From NCBI RefSeq assembly GCF_011065895.1, contig NZ_JAALCR010000007.1, forward strand, positions 248,001 through 312,000: a DNA stretch of 64,000 nt, given 5' to 3'. The notes below the pieces were generated by a model. The model saw only the letters and a list, made by a program, of their open reading frames with translations, was not told the DNA's origin and ran no database searches. The DNA comes from Paludisphaera rhizosphaerae. GTDB lineage: Bacteria > Planctomycetota > Planctomycetia > Isosphaerales > Isosphaeraceae. Each line of letters starts with the position of its first letter. Positions within the stretch are counted from its first letter, which is position 1. This document shows, piece by piece, positions 8,746 through 17,735 of this stretch. The position numbers were made by a program, and so were the translations under genes.

Positions 8746-11367
8746 TCACCGCACGTAGCGGAACTCCGCGGACCCGATCAGAGCCTGGCAGAATCCGGCC
8801 CAGGCGGCGGCTCGGGGGGAAGCGGCGCGGATGACTTCTTCGCGGACCGGCGCGTCGACGGGGATGACCTGATCGGGGTCGATCACCTGGCCGGCCGCGG
8901 GCCTGGGCGCCTCGGCCACGACGACCGGGGCGGCCGCTTCCTTCGGCTCGGGCTCGGCGGCGGCGATCGGCTCGTACTCGGCGAGGAACGCGCGGCCGCG
9001 GTCGGCCTCGGCGGCCGAGGGCTCGCGGCCCAGGGCCAACCGATACGCCAGCGCCAGGCGGGCGGAGTCGTCGAGGTCGTCGCGACCCAGCAACTTCTCG
9101 GCCAGGCGGAGCGACTGCCGCCGCACCAACGGGTCGTTGAGGAAGTAGAGGGCCTGCGTCGCCACGGTTGTCGTCTCGCGACCGCCCGTGACGTTCCCCT
9201 GCTCGGCGAAGTCGAAGACCTCAAGCGAGGTCGGCGTCAGGCCGCGGAGGAGCGGCAGATACACGCTCCGATAAGTGCTTCCGTGAGCCTGGTCGAGGAT
9301 GCCCCGAGCGACCGGGCCGTTGTTGGGCAGCTCGATCACCTTCAGGGCTTTCGCCGCCGACGCTTCCGGGCGCGAGCGGTCGAGCGTCCCCGCGGCGGCC
9401 AGCGCCGCGTCGCGGATCTCCTCGCCGGTCAACCGCCTCGGCGAGTGCCGCCAGACGAGGCTGTTGGACGGGTCGGCCGTCGTGTTCGGGTCGCGAGACT
9501 CGGCCGAGAGGCCGTACGCCCGGGACAGGACCAGGGTCCGCACCAACCGCTTCACCGACCAGCCGTCGGCGACGAATCCTGCCGCCAGGTGGTCGAGCAA
9601 CTCGGGGTGCGAGGGGACGTCGCCATTGACGCCGAAGTTGTCGACCGACTTGACGATTCCCCGGCCGAACAGGTGATGCCACGCCCGGTTGACGAACACC
9701 CGGGACGTCAGCGGGTTCTCCGGGCTGGTCAGCCACTCGGCCAGTTCCTTGCGGCCGCTCTCCTGCGAGGGGATCTCCGGCGCGTGCTTCACGGGGACGG
9801 CCGAAAGGAACCCGCGCGGGACCACCGGGCCGAGCTTCTCGGCCTCGCCCCGGATGCGGACTTCCGTATCGGCGATCTCCTTGGCGTCGCGGACGCCGAG
9901 CGCCACGGACCCCTTCACGGCCGGGTCGGTCAGCTCCAACAACTCATTCTGGCGCTGGACCATCTTCATGCGAAACTGAAACTGCAAGGGGCGGCCGTTG
10001 GCCTGGACGGCCAGGCCCTCGGGCGTGCCCCGGATCTTCTGGAACGCGGCGCGGGCTTCTTCATAGGCCTTCTGCGCGGCGGCGACCTTCTCGGCCAGGG
10101 CGGGGTCGTCCTTCGGCGCGGGGGCGCCCCCCAGGGGGATGAGCATCGCGTTGTCGTAGTAGTCGAGCCCGCCGCCCCCCATCTTGTTGCGGACGCCCGC
10201 GCACAGGTCGGTGCTGCGGAAGATGCCCGCCAGGGCGTAGTAATCCTTCGTGGGGATCGGGTCGAACTTGTGGTCGTGGCAGCGGGCGCAGCTCGCCGTG
10301 ACGCCCAGGAACCCGCGGGTGGCGGCGTCGATCTGCTCGTCGACGTTGTCCATGACGAACCGGACCTTGAACCGCTGGTTGACGTCCTTCTGGCCGATCG
10401 CCAGGAACCCGGTGGCGACCGTGTGCTCGTCCTTCTCGGTCTGCGACCCGGCGGGCAGCAGGTCGCCGGCCACCTGCTCGCGGACGAACTGGTCGAACGG
10501 CTTGTCCTTGTTGAAGGCGTCCACGACGTAGTCGCGATACCGCCAGGCGTGGGGATACGGCAAGTTCCGCGACGATCCGGTCGACTCGCCGTAGCGCGCC
10601 ACGTCCAGCCAGTGCCGCCCCCAGCGCTCGCCGAAGGCCGGCGAGGCCAGCAGGCGGTCGACGACCTTCGCGAAGGCGTCGGACGAGCCGTCCGCCAGGA
10701 AGGCGTCGATCTCCTCGGGCGTCGGGGGCAGGCCGGTCAGGTCGAACGTGGCGCGACGGATCAAGCTGGTCCGATCCGCGTCGCCGACCGGCGCCAGCCC
10801 CCCCTGCTCCAGCTTCGCGAGGAGGAACCGGTCGACGTCGCCGCGCGGCCAGGAGGCGTCGCGGACCGCCGGGGCGGGCTCGGTCCTGAGCGGCTGCCAG
10901 GCCCAGTGCTCGGCGCGAAGTCGGGCATACTTGGCGTCGTCCGTCTTCTGGGTGGCCGCCGCCTGCTCGGCCGGCCACGCGGCGCCGTCGGCGATCCACC
11001 GCGAAAGGTCGTCGAGCTGCTCGGCCGACAGCTTCTTCTTGGGCGGCATCGCCGGCGCGTCGTCCACGTGGGCGACGGCCTGGACCAGCAGGCTCTCCTC
11101 CGGCTTGCCGGGAACGACGGCCGCGCCCCGGTCGCCCCCCTGAATCAGCCCGTTGCGATCGTCCACCCGCAGGCCGCTCGCCGCCTTGGTGTTGGCCGAG
11201 TGACAGTTGTAGCAATTGTCGACCAGCAGCGGGCGAACCTTCTTCTCGAAGAATTCGACCTTCGCCGCGTCCGGCGCGGGGGTCGTCTCGGCGTCCCCGC
11301 CGAGCGCCGCCGCCGCGCCCGGTACGGCGAGCGCGACGGCCAGGAGAATGGACGATCGATGGAACAT
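8746..11367 (-). CDS. PSD1 / planctomycete cytochrome c protein (PSCyt1-DUF1549-DUF1553)
   Basis: This is an 873-residue exported protein. It starts with a signal peptide (about 1-23), followed by a PSCyt1 cytochrome c-like domain with heme motif CYNCH (about residues 52-56) and the usual distal Met segment (DAPAMPPKKKL). A DUF1549 domain follows (about 175-380), with its own conserved CARCHDHKFDPIP motif, a second CxxCH. DUF1553 fills the C-terminal third (about 555-820; RVFVNRAWHHLFGRG, then GNVTGGRETTTVATQALYFLND). Members are typical of planctomycetes and are coupled to DUF1501 proteins such as the one downstream. They are presumed periplasmic redox or polymer-degradation proteins; the substrate is unproven. 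Confidence 0.95.
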   Translation of the reverse strand: MFHRSSILLAVALAVPGAAAALGGDAETTPAPDAAKVEFFEKKVRPLLVDNCYNCHSANTKAASGLRVDDRNGLIQGGDRGAAVVPGKPEESLLVQAVAHVDDAPAMPPKKKLSAEQLDDLSRWIADGAAWPAEQAAATQKTDDAKYARLRAEHWAWQPLRTEPAPAVRDASWPRGDVDRFLLAKLEQGGLAPVGDADRTSLIRRATFDLTGLPPTPEEIDAFLADGSSDAFAKVVDRLLASPAFGERWGRHWLDVARYGESTGSSRNLPYPHAWRYRDYVVDAFNKDKPFDQFVREQVAGDLLPAGSQTEKDEHTVATGFLAIGQKDVNQRFKVRFVMDNVDEQIDAATRGFLGVTASCARCHDHKFDPIPTKDYYALAGIFRSTDLCAGVRNKMGGGGLDYYDNAMLIPLGGAPAPKDDPALAEKVAAAQKAYEEARAAFQKIRGTPEGLAVQANGRPLQFQFRMKMVQRQNELLELTDPAVKGSVALGVRDAKEIADTEVRIRGEAEKLGPVVPRGFLSAVPVKHAPEIPSQESGRKELAEWLTSPENPLTSRVFVNRAWHHLFGRGIVKSVDNFGVNGDVPSHPELLDHLAAGFVADGWSVKRLVRTLVLSRAYGLSAESRDPNTTADPSNSLVWRHSPRRLTGEEIRDAALAAAGTLDRSRPEASAAKALKVIELPNNGPVARGILDQAHGSTYRSVYLPLLRGLTPTSLEVFDFAEQGNVTGGRETTTVATQALYFLNDPLVRRQSLRLAEKLLGRDDLDDSARLALAYRLALGREPSAAEADRGRAFLAEYEPIAAAEPEPKEAAAPVVVAEAPRPAAGQVIDPDQVIPVDAPVREEVIRAASPRAAAWAGFCQALIGSAEFRYVR

Positions 11368-11473
11368 GAATCGAAATCCTGCTGGGAAAAGGATGGCGGG
11401 CGGATCGGTTTCGTCTCTACCCCGCGGAACGGAGAGGTGCGATTCCGCTCGAGGCGGAGGATCGGCCGCAGCG

Positions 11474-12619
11474 TCAGTACGAATCGGAGGAGATGATTTC
11501 GCCGCCGGCGCGCGAGCCCAGGGACCAGAGCGTCGTCTTGGAGACCGAGTCCTTCAGGAACCGGACCGAGCCGTCGGCCAGGACGACGTTGGCGCCGCCC
11601 GAGTGGTTGCTCGCCAGGCCGTAAGCGCCGGGGGAGTTCTGCGTGCCGGGCACGGCCGTCATGCAGGTGGGATACTTGCCGTTGGGCGGGATGATCGTGT
11701 TGCCCATGCTGTAGGCCGGCAGGTTGAACGCCCACGCCTGGCCCAGGCAAACGCTGCCGTTGTTGCGGGTCGAAGCTCCAGGCTGGGCGTTCTGGGCGCA
11801 CTCGTTCAGCCAGTTGGTCAGGGCCCCGTTGGCGTCGGCGACGGCCGCCGCCATGCTCGCCGTCCCGCGGGTCACGCCGGCGGGGTACTTCGACAGCCAG
11901 ATGATGTCCGAGGGGATCGACAGCTTGGACGTAATCCCCGAGCCCACCTTCCACTCGCCGAAGGCGATCGTGTTGCTGGTGCCGTCGGTGATCCCACTCA
12001 GCCCCACCACGATCCCGTAGCCGAAGACCCCGTTGGGGGGGCTGCCGGTCTGGGTGCCGTCGTGCTCCAGGCTGGATCCGGTCGAGGTGAAGTAGTTCAC
12101 GCCGGGCGCCGTGAAGCTCTGCCCCAGGATCCGCACCACGTTGAAAGACGGCGGCGTGTCCGACGGGCAGAGGAAGAACGACAGCCGGGTGTCCGTCACC
12201 GTGGAATTCGCCGCGTTGCCGTAGCTGTCCACCGAGTTGAAGCAGCCGTAGCTGAAGTTCATCGAGTTGTAGAGCACGCCCTGCTCGATGTACTGCAGCA
12301 GCCGCGCCTGGGCGCTGTAGCTCGCGTTCGTCAGGATGTTCGCGGGAGCGACCCCCGACCGCACCGGCAGGCCCGACGGCGGCAGCGAGTTGTACGTGCT
12401 CTCGTAGTTGTGCAACGCCAACCCCAACTGCTTGAGGTTGTTCGTGCAGGAGATCCGCCGGGCGGCCTCGCGAGCCGCCTGCACGGCCGGCAGCAAGAGG
12501 GCGATCAGGACGGCGATGATCGCGATCACCACCAGCAGCTCGATCAGCGTGAACGCCCGCGTCACGGGGTAGGTCGTCGGGGGCGGAACGCGCCCGCCCT
12601 GGCGTCGAAGAAGCGACAT
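11474..12619 (-). CDS. DUF1559 pseudopilin-like secreted protein
   Basis: This is a 381-residue protein with a type IV prepilin-like N terminus: a basic leader, then [20 protein letters not shown] and the amphipathic [10 protein letters not shown] helix. The residue before the mature Phe is Ala rather than the usual Gly, which prepilin peptidases tolerate less well. The middle is the Ser/Asn-rich DUF1559 domain. The C terminus has the H-x9-DG motif ([12 protein letters not shown]) followed by SVRFLKDS and a [10 protein letters not shown] end. Planctomycete genomes carry tens to hundreds of such genes. Export through a type II/IV pilus-like system is inferred; function is unknown. It lies just upstream, on the same strand, of the PSD1 gene. 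Confidence 0.93.
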   Translation of the reverse strand: MSLLRRQGGRVPPPTTYPVTRAFTLIELLVVIAIIAVLIALLLPAVQAAREAARRISCTNNLKQLGLALHNYESTYNSLPPSGLPVRSGVAPANILTNASYSAQARLLQYIEQGVLYNSMNFSYGCFNSVDSYGNAANSTVTDTRLSFFLCPSDTPPSFNVVRILGQSFTAPGVNYFTSTGSSLEHDGTQTGSPPNGVFGYGIVVGLSGITDGTSNTIAFGEWKVGSGITSKLSIPSDIIWLSKYPAGVTRGTASMAAAVADANGALTNWLNECAQNAQPGASTRNNGSVCLGQAWAFNLPAYSMGNTIIPPNGKYPTCMTAVPGTQNSPGAYGLASNHSGGANVVLADGSVRFLKDSVSKTTLWSLGSRAGGEIISSDSY

Positions 12620-12761
12620 GTCATCCTCCGGATTCCGGGGTCGGTCTCCGGTCGCCCGGTCGGCCTCCCCGACTCACCTGGTTGGGAATCGATGCGCCTC
12701 TCGTGGTCGAGTCGGCGGAATGTGATGAGGGCTCGCGGCCCCGTGTCGGGTTCGACGCGGC

Positions 12762-12947
12762 TCAACGGAAGCGCTGCTTCTCCAGCCGCTCGACCTGAAC
12801 GATCAGGCCGTCCTGAATGACGATTCGGACCTCGCCGAACTGAATCCCGCGGACCGCCTCGCGGATCCGCTCAAGCTCGACGTCGGCCGCCGGGGCCGGC
12901 GCGCTCGTCTTCCCGCCGTTCCGGCTTATTGATGTGCGTTCCGCCAT
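12762..12947 (-). CDS. Small DUF2292 (YezD-like) protein
   Basis: This 61-residue protein has a disordered Ser/Ala/Pro N terminus. Its C-terminal 35 residues read IREAVRGIQFGEVRIVIQDG then LIVQVERLEKQR, which matches the DUF2292/YezD family. In other bacteria these short proteins occur near sulfur-assimilation genes; no such genes are visible here. The frame is open to 13025, but I chose the ATG at 12947 because GAGG lies just upstream of it and the family begins close to there. It is probably cytoplasmic. Role unknown. Confidence 0.75.
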   Translation of the reverse strand: MAERTSISRNGGKTSAPAPAADVELERIREAVRGIQFGEVRIVIQDGLIVQVERLEKQRFR

Positions 12948-13204
12948 CGTGACCTCGCCCCGGGTCTCCTGAAAATCCCCCGCTGAACGATCGCGACGGA
13001 TGCGGGATCCGCCCCGCCGCCGCATTATGGAAGATCGATCGGCGGCCTACAAGAGCAATATCGAGTTATTCGATAGGAATTCTTGAGAACATTCGGCGAA
13101 CGAAGACCGGGGGTGGCGAGATGCGGGGATATGAGCGGCATGAGGTGGAGCGCCGGGCGTGGTTGACGTCAGCCGAGATCCGGGGGCGGTTCCCGGAGGC
13201 GGCG

Positions 13205-13666
13205 ATGCAAGAGTTCCTGCGGCGGGCCATCGCCAACGCTCGCAAGGCGGGCCTGGAGGAGCAGACGGGCTTTCCGTTCGGGGCGGTGATCGTCGACCGC
13301 GACGGGGGCGTCGTGGCGGACGGGTCGAACCATGTGATGGCGCACTTCGATCCGACCGCGCACGCCGAGGTCCAGGCGATCCGCGCCGCCTGCGCAGCGA
13401 GGCGGACCATCCGGCTGGAGGGGTGCATCCTGTATTCGTCGTCCGAGCCCTGCCCAATGTGCCTGGCGGCGGCTTACTGGGCGGGGGTGGACGGGGTGGT
13501 CTTCGCCGCGACGGCGGCGGACGCCGCGGCGATCAACGGATTCGACGACGCCTTCCTCTACCGCGAGTTCGCCGCCCCCCGCGCCGAACGCCGACTCCCA
13601 ACGGCCGACCTGATAGGCGACGAGGCCATCGTGGTCCTGAAGGAGTTCAACGAGCGCTTCGGCTGA
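13205..13666 (+). CDS. Cytidine/deoxycytidylate deaminase-family nucleoside deaminase
   Basis: This 153-residue zinc-dependent deaminase carries HAE (residues 53-55, zinc His and catalytic Glu) and PCPMC (82-86, two zinc Cys). The spacing and the following AAAYWAGVDGVVFA segment fit the guanine deaminase/tRNA-adenosine deaminase branch; the substrate cannot be decided from sequence. The frame is open from an ATG at 13121. I prefer the ATG at 13205 because GGAGG sits 5 bases before it and MQEFLRRAIANA is the usual family start. The upstream 28 residues would be unusual. It is cytoplasmic and apparently monocistronic, with repeat locus 2 immediately downstream. Confidence 0.88.
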   Translation: MQEFLRRAIANARKAGLEEQTGFPFGAVIVDRDGGVVADGSNHVMAHFDPTAHAEVQAIRAACAARRTIRLEGCILYSSSEPCPMCLAAAYWAGVDGVVFAATAADAAAINGFDDAFLYREFAAPRAERRLPTADLIGDEAIVVLKEFNERFG

Positions 13667-13720
13667 ACGCGGCGATCGCCGCTCTGAGACGGTCTTATCC
13701 GTGGGTCGGACGCGGACCCC

Positions 13721-13880
13721 AACGGCCTTCCCCCCTGGAGGGGGAAGGTGGCCCGAAGGGCCGGATGAGGGGGACGACCGGCTTCGGACGCGCATCCGAC
13801 GGGTCGTTAACAACCCCACGCCTGTCGTCCCCCTCATCTGACCGCTGCGCGGTCTGTCTTCCCCCTCCAGGGGGGAAGAC
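13721..13880. repeat. Composite palindromic repeat locus 2 (inverted pair of module B)
   Basis: Module B runs from 13721 to 13778 (CCTTCCCCCCTGGAGGGGGAAGG, then GGCCCGAAGGGCC, then GATGAGGGGGACGAC). An inverted copy lies at 13824-13880, in which the middle hairpin is GACCGCTGCGCGGTC instead of GGCCCGAAGGGCC. It lies between convergent genes (deaminase and the Met/Gln-rich protein). Confidence 0.85.
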
Positions 13881-13917
13881 GTCGGAACGGCTGCGGAGCA
13901 TCGTATGGGATAGACCC

Positions 13918-14472
13918 TTACTCCGGCACGGCCGCGGCGATCGCGGCGGCCCTTGAGGACTTGCCGGCGGCCATGGTCGCCACCTGCTCCTTCTGGTCGA
14001 TGGTCAGCATTTCGTCGAGCAGGTTGTCGACCTTCTTCTGCATCTCGGCGAGCCGCCGGCGCTGCTTGGCCGAGAGCTTGAGTTGGCTCTGGGCGGACGC
14101 TGAGAGGATCTCCGCCGGCCGCGTCGTGGTGGCGACGGTCGCGGTCGTCCCGCTGGTCGCGGCGGCGGACGCCGCGGCCTGGCTCTGCTGCTGTTCCAAC
14201 TGCTGCTGCATCAACATGAGTTGCTGCTGCTGAAGTTGCTGTAGCTGTTGCTGCTGGGCGATCTGGCCCCAGCTCCCCCCGCTGTTCATGCCCATCCCCA
14301 TGCCGGTCATGCCAGACGTTCCCATGCCGGACGTCCCCATCCCGGACGTCCCCATGCTGGTCATGCCGGACGTCCCCATGCTGGAGGCGCTCATGCCGGA
14401 CATCCCCGGCGGGCAGGGGCCCATCCCCTGGCCGATGGCGGTTGCTGCAAGCAGGACGTAAATCGTCGTCAT
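13918..14472 (-). CDS. Secreted Met/Gly/Ser-repeat and Gln-rich protein with Spy-like tail
   Basis: This 184-residue protein begins with a short hydrophobic signal (MTTIYVLLAATAIGQG). A low-complexity block follows, built from GTSGM-type pentapeptides (about residues 20-60), then a Gln-rich block (about 70-95). The C-terminal helical segment (LKLSAKQRRRLAEMQKKVDN, about 135-155) resembles the LTxxQ helices of Spy/CpxP proteins and of the Gly-rich protein at the start of the window. The frame is open to 14841, but a GGGAGGG site precedes the ATG at 14472 and the signal peptide begins there. Met-rich repeats could bind copper or another soft metal; that is speculation. Confidence 0.68.
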   Translation of the reverse strand: MTTIYVLLAATAIGQGMGPCPPGMSGMSASSMGTSGMTSMGTSGMGTSGMGTSGMTGMGMGMNSGGSWGQIAQQQQLQQLQQQQLMLMQQQLEQQQSQAAASAAATSGTTATVATTTRPAEILSASAQSQLKLSAKQRRRLAEMQKKVDNLLDEMLTIDQKEQVATMAAGKSSRAAAIAAAVPE

Positions 14473-14743
14473 GGCGAGGCCCTCCCGGTTCCCTGCGGCT
14501 CGACGTGCGTGCGTGGCTTCGCGACCTCCCTGCCGCGCGATCAGCGCCCTTCGGGACGCCTTCATCATCAGGGATCGTCCGAAGCCCTTCGGAGGCGTGC
14601 GCGAGAAATCCTGAAGTCGCGACGAATTCGAGCCGAGGGCCTCGCCTTGACGGTCCCCGGGCTTTGGCTTAGAGTCCCGCGCCTGCCCCGATTCTCCTTT
14701 GATGGAACCCTCGAAGCTGCGGGCTCGAAAGGAGTCGACCCCG

Positions 14744-15286
14744 ATGAGGCGATGGACGGCCTGGAAGTTGGCGGTTTCCGCCTTCGTGCTTTTCCACATG
14801 ACGGCGACGCTGGTCTGGGTGGTCCCCGACTCGGCCGTCAAGGCGACGATGTTCCCCTGGTTCCGGAGCTACATGATCCCGCTGGCCCTCTGGCAAGCCT
14901 GGGGGATGTTCGCCCCCGAGCCGGTCCAGACGAGCTACACGCTGGAGGCCGAGGTCTCCGACGCCAAGGGAATCTCGCGGATCTACGAGTTCCCCAAGGT
15001 CGCCGACCTCCCCTGGTGGGAGAAGATGCCCAAGTTCCGCTACCCGAAGCTCGCGGCGAACCTGGCCGTCGACGAATTCAAGCCCCTTCGCGAGGTGGCG
15101 GCGCGGCACGCGGTCCGGTCGTTGTCGGTTGAGCCGAAGTCGTTCCCGGTCACCGTCCAGTTGTACTACCAGGTCGTCAAGCCGCCCCCCTTCGGCACGT
15201 CCCAGGTCGACCGGATGACTCCGCCGACGATCGAGACCATGGCCGCCTTCCAGTTCGACTCGTGGGACGAGGTGCACCGCCGATGA
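14744..15286 (+). CDS. Membrane-anchored protein, partner of the HTTM protein
   Basis: This 180-residue protein has one N-terminal membrane segment (LAVSAFVLFHMTATLVWVV) and a hydrophilic remainder with a WGMFAPEP motif (about residue 60), typical of proteins encoded beside HTTM-domain genes. I start it at the ATG at 14744, preceded by AAGGAG at 9 bases; the frame is open from 14699. Its stop overlaps the start of the HTTM gene (ATGA), so the two are translationally coupled and very likely work together. The family has no named function. Confidence 0.78.
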   Translation: MRRWTAWKLAVSAFVLFHMTATLVWVVPDSAVKATMFPWFRSYMIPLALWQAWGMFAPEPVQTSYTLEAEVSDAKGISRIYEFPKVADLPWWEKMPKFRYPKLAANLAVDEFKPLREVAARHAVRSLSVEPKSFPVTVQLYYQVVKPPPFGTSQVDRMTPPTIETMAAFQFDSWDEVHRR

Positions 15287-16257
15287 ACCCGATCACCGCC
15301 TGGAATCGCTTCTGGTTCGCCGGGATCTCAGCGCGGCCGCTGGGGGTCTATCGGATCCTCTTCGGCCTGTTCCTGCTGAGCCACCTGATCCTGATCCTGC
15401 CCGACCTGGATTTCTGGTACTCGGACGCCGGCCTGCTCCGCGCCGACGAGCCAGCCTACGCCGCCGGCCCGCTGCGACCCACGATCCTGTCGTACTACCA
15501 GGATCCGACCTCGGTCCGCATTGCCTGGGCGACCGTGGCGGCGATCGCCGTCGCGTTCACGCTGGGGTGGCGGACCAGGATCTTCGGCGTGCTCCAGTAC
15601 CTGGGGCTGATGACCTTCTACAACCGCAACCTGCTGACCAACTGCGGCCCTGACCAGGTCTTGATGATCACCTCGTTCTACTTGATGTTGGCTCCCTGCG
15701 GCGCGGCCTACTCGTTGGACGCCCGCCGCGAGGCCCGCCGCCGAGGGACGATCGCCGAGCCCCTGATCGTGCCGTGGGTGCAGCGACTGATGCAGCTTCA
15801 GCTCTGCCTGATCTACTTCATGACCGCTTTCCTGAAGACCAACGGCCGATGCTGGACGAGCGGGACCGCCGTGCATTACGTCCTGTTCAACCACGAGGTC
15901 GGCCAGGCCAACATGGAGTGGCTGGCGGACTGGCCGCTGGTCGTGAACTTCATGACCTACGGCGCGCTCGTCACCGAATTCGCGTTGGTCTTCCTGCTCT
16001 GGTTCCGGCCGAGCCGGCGTTGGATCGCGCTTCTGGGCGTGGCCCTGCACGCGGGGATCGTCCCGCTGGTCAACGTCCCGCTGTTCGGCGAGCAGATGAC
16101 GGCGCTCTACCTGCTGTTCCTGGCCCCCGACGAGCTTTCCGCCCTGGGCCGCTTCCTCACCGCCCCCGCTCGATGGTTCTCCCGCAAGACCTCGGAGACC
16201 GCCGCCGAGCCCGCCGGCTGGCGTCAGCTTGAACTGGCGTTCAACGCCACGCGCTGA
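15283..16257 (+). CDS. HTTM-domain membrane protein
   Basis: This is a 324-residue polytopic inner-membrane protein of the HTTM (horizontally transferred transmembrane) family, related to the membrane part of vitamin K-dependent gamma-carboxylase. Diagnostic segments are the N-terminal RPLGVYRILFGLFLLSHL, YNRNLLTNCGPDQVL (about residues 111-125) and YFMTAFLKTNGRCWTSGTAV (about 180-200). There is no C-terminal lumenal carboxylase extension, so carboxylase activity is not supported. The gene overlaps its upstream partner by four bases (ATGA). Role in bacteria is undetermined. Confidence 0.9.
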   Translation: MNPITAWNRFWFAGISARPLGVYRILFGLFLLSHLILILPDLDFWYSDAGLLRADEPAYAAGPLRPTILSYYQDPTSVRIAWATVAAIAVAFTLGWRTRIFGVLQYLGLMTFYNRNLLTNCGPDQVLMITSFYLMLAPCGAAYSLDARREARRRGTIAEPLIVPWVQRLMQLQLCLIYFMTAFLKTNGRCWTSGTAVHYVLFNHEVGQANMEWLADWPLVVNFMTYGALVTEFALVFLLWFRPSRRWIALLGVALHAGIVPLVNVPLFGEQMTALYLLFLAPDELSALGRFLTAPARWFSRKTSETAAEPAGWRQLELAFNATR

Positions 16258-16297
16258 GGCCGTTCGCAAACTCCATTCGCAAGCCCGCCGACCGCGC

Positions 16298-16660
16298 CTA
16301 GCCGAAGAGCTTCCAGAGGCCGGCCAGGCCGATCGCGGCGGGCAGCGTCTGGATCAACAACGTCATCGGAAACGGCGACCTCGTCTTGAGCGTAACGGCG
16401 CCGAAGATCCCCGCGATCGCCACGCACGCCAGGCTGAACATGAGAAGGTCGTTGCGATACAGGAGCCCCCAGATCAGACCCGCGGCGAGGAACGCATTGT
16501 ACAGACCCACGTTCCTCACAATGGGCGCGACCTTTCGCGCCGTCTCCTCGTCGAAAAATAGTCGGGGATAAACCTTGGGATGCATCCAGAAGAACATCTC
16601 GAGGATCGCAATAAGGCTTTGACAGAGCACCGTAAGCCCCGACCCGATGAGCGTGAGCAT
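16298..16660 (-). CDS. DUF1304 family small membrane protein
   Basis: This is a 120-residue protein with four hydrophobic segments. The pattern IAILEMFFWMHPKVYPRLF followed by NVGLYNAFLAAGLIWGLL is the DUF1304 signature. Family members are small integral membrane proteins of unknown function. It converges with the HTTM gene and lies 27 bases upstream, on the same strand, of the end of the dienelactone hydrolase gene, so it follows that gene in the possible transcript. Confidence 0.88.
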   Translation of the reverse strand: MLTLIGSGLTVLCQSLIAILEMFFWMHPKVYPRLFFDEETARKVAPIVRNVGLYNAFLAAGLIWGLLYRNDLLMFSLACVAIAGIFGAVTLKTRSPFPMTLLIQTLPAAIGLAGLWKLFG

Positions 16661-16687
16661 CGTCGCCTCCCCCCTCGCATCAGCGCT

Positions 16688-17464
16688 TCAGAGATACTTC
16701 TTGAGCCATCTCAACGTCAGCAGGCGAGAGATCTCATCTGCCTCGCCCTTCGGCTTGAAGGGATGATGCTTCAGCCCTCCCTCGTCGTGGAGGAAGTGGA
16801 CGTCGTGGGGGACGCTCGTCCTGTCGAGGCTGTCCATGAGGGTCTTGGAATTGGATGCGGGGACGATCTCGTCGGCGTGGTTGTGGAAGACCAGGGTGGG
16901 AGGCAGATTGGCGGCGTTCGCCGCGATAGACGGAGATCCGAGATAGCCGAAGAAGTCGACGACCGCCTTGACCTCGCCGGTCGACGCCTCCGCTCGCTCC
17001 AGCGCCAGCCCACCGCCCAGCGAGAAGCCGACGAGCGCCACACGCAAGGGGTCGACGTCCGCCTCCGCGCGGGCGACCTGTACCGCCGCGGCCACCCGCT
17101 TCCCATACTCGCCGACGCGGCCGGTCCGCAACGCCGCCACCGAATCCAGGTGGGACAGGTCGGTCAGGGTGCCGTCGTTCGAATCGAAGTAGGTCGGCAC
17201 GAACACCGCGTACCCTTGGGCATCCAGCTCCCCGGCGAAACTCTCGATCTGGGGGCGCGAGAGCTCGCTGAGGCCGTCGATGCCGTGGAGCAGCACGACG
17301 ATCGGCCGGTTCGACACGCCCGCCAGAATGTCCGAGCGCGACATTGGGTAGGCTTTACCGCCCACACTGTAGCTGAGGCTCAGGCCACCGGGAGGCCAGC
17401 CAGGAGCCGCCACGGCGGAGATCCCAAGAATCAGAAGCGGCGACCGACGTCGTGAGAGGTTCAT
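16688..17464 (-). CDS. Exported dienelactone hydrolase-family protein
   Basis: This 258-residue alpha/beta hydrolase has a signal peptide (LLILGISAVAAPGW, about 10-24). The nucleophile elbow GFSLGG places Ser at about 148, the acid is Asp in HNHADE (about 198) and His is in GLKHH (about 233-234). The early HGIDG segment (about 60-64) fits the dienelactone hydrolase family. True dienelactone hydrolases use Cys, so this is more likely an esterase-type member with an unknown substrate. The open frame reaches 17584; the ATG at 17464 gives a proper signal peptide. The DUF1304 gene follows closely. Confidence 0.87.
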   Translation of the reverse strand: MNLSRRRSPLLILGISAVAAPGWPPGGLSLSYSVGGKAYPMSRSDILAGVSNRPIVVLLHGIDGLSELSRPQIESFAGELDAQGYAVFVPTYFDSNDGTLTDLSHLDSVAALRTGRVGEYGKRVAAAVQVARAEADVDPLRVALVGFSLGGGLALERAEASTGEVKAVVDFFGYLGSPSIAANAANLPPTLVFHNHADEIVPASNSKTLMDSLDRTSVPHDVHFLHDEGGLKHHPFKPKGEADEISRLLTLRWLKKYL

Positions 17465-17735
17465 CCAGGACTCCCAGGCGAGAGCGAGCCCGCGAAATGC
17501 ACCACACACTCCAACATCGAACACAATCGGATACTTTCGGATATTTGCCGACCATCTCGGCATTGCATTACTAACACGTCTCAATGAACTTCGTCAAATT
17601 CAAACCACCTCACAATCCACCTAAATAAGAGCCTCCGGTAAAGCGAGACGTCGGGCAGGCCCTCTGTCAGCGAGAAGCGACGACCTCCGAAGGCCGTCCC
17701 CTGTTGGGGGAGGATGGGCACCGGCGACCGACACG

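Noticed and set aside
9283-11496. 737-codon plus-strand ORF opposite the PSD1 gene
   Set aside because: It is antisense to a clear PSCyt1/DUF1549/DUF1553 protein and its translation is Arg/Val/Gly-rich, the usual high-GC shadow.
13721-13880. CRISPR array or tRNA-like structures in the repeat loci
   Set aside because: The repeats are inverted hairpin modules, not direct repeats with regular spacers, and no T-arm or anticodon pattern is present.
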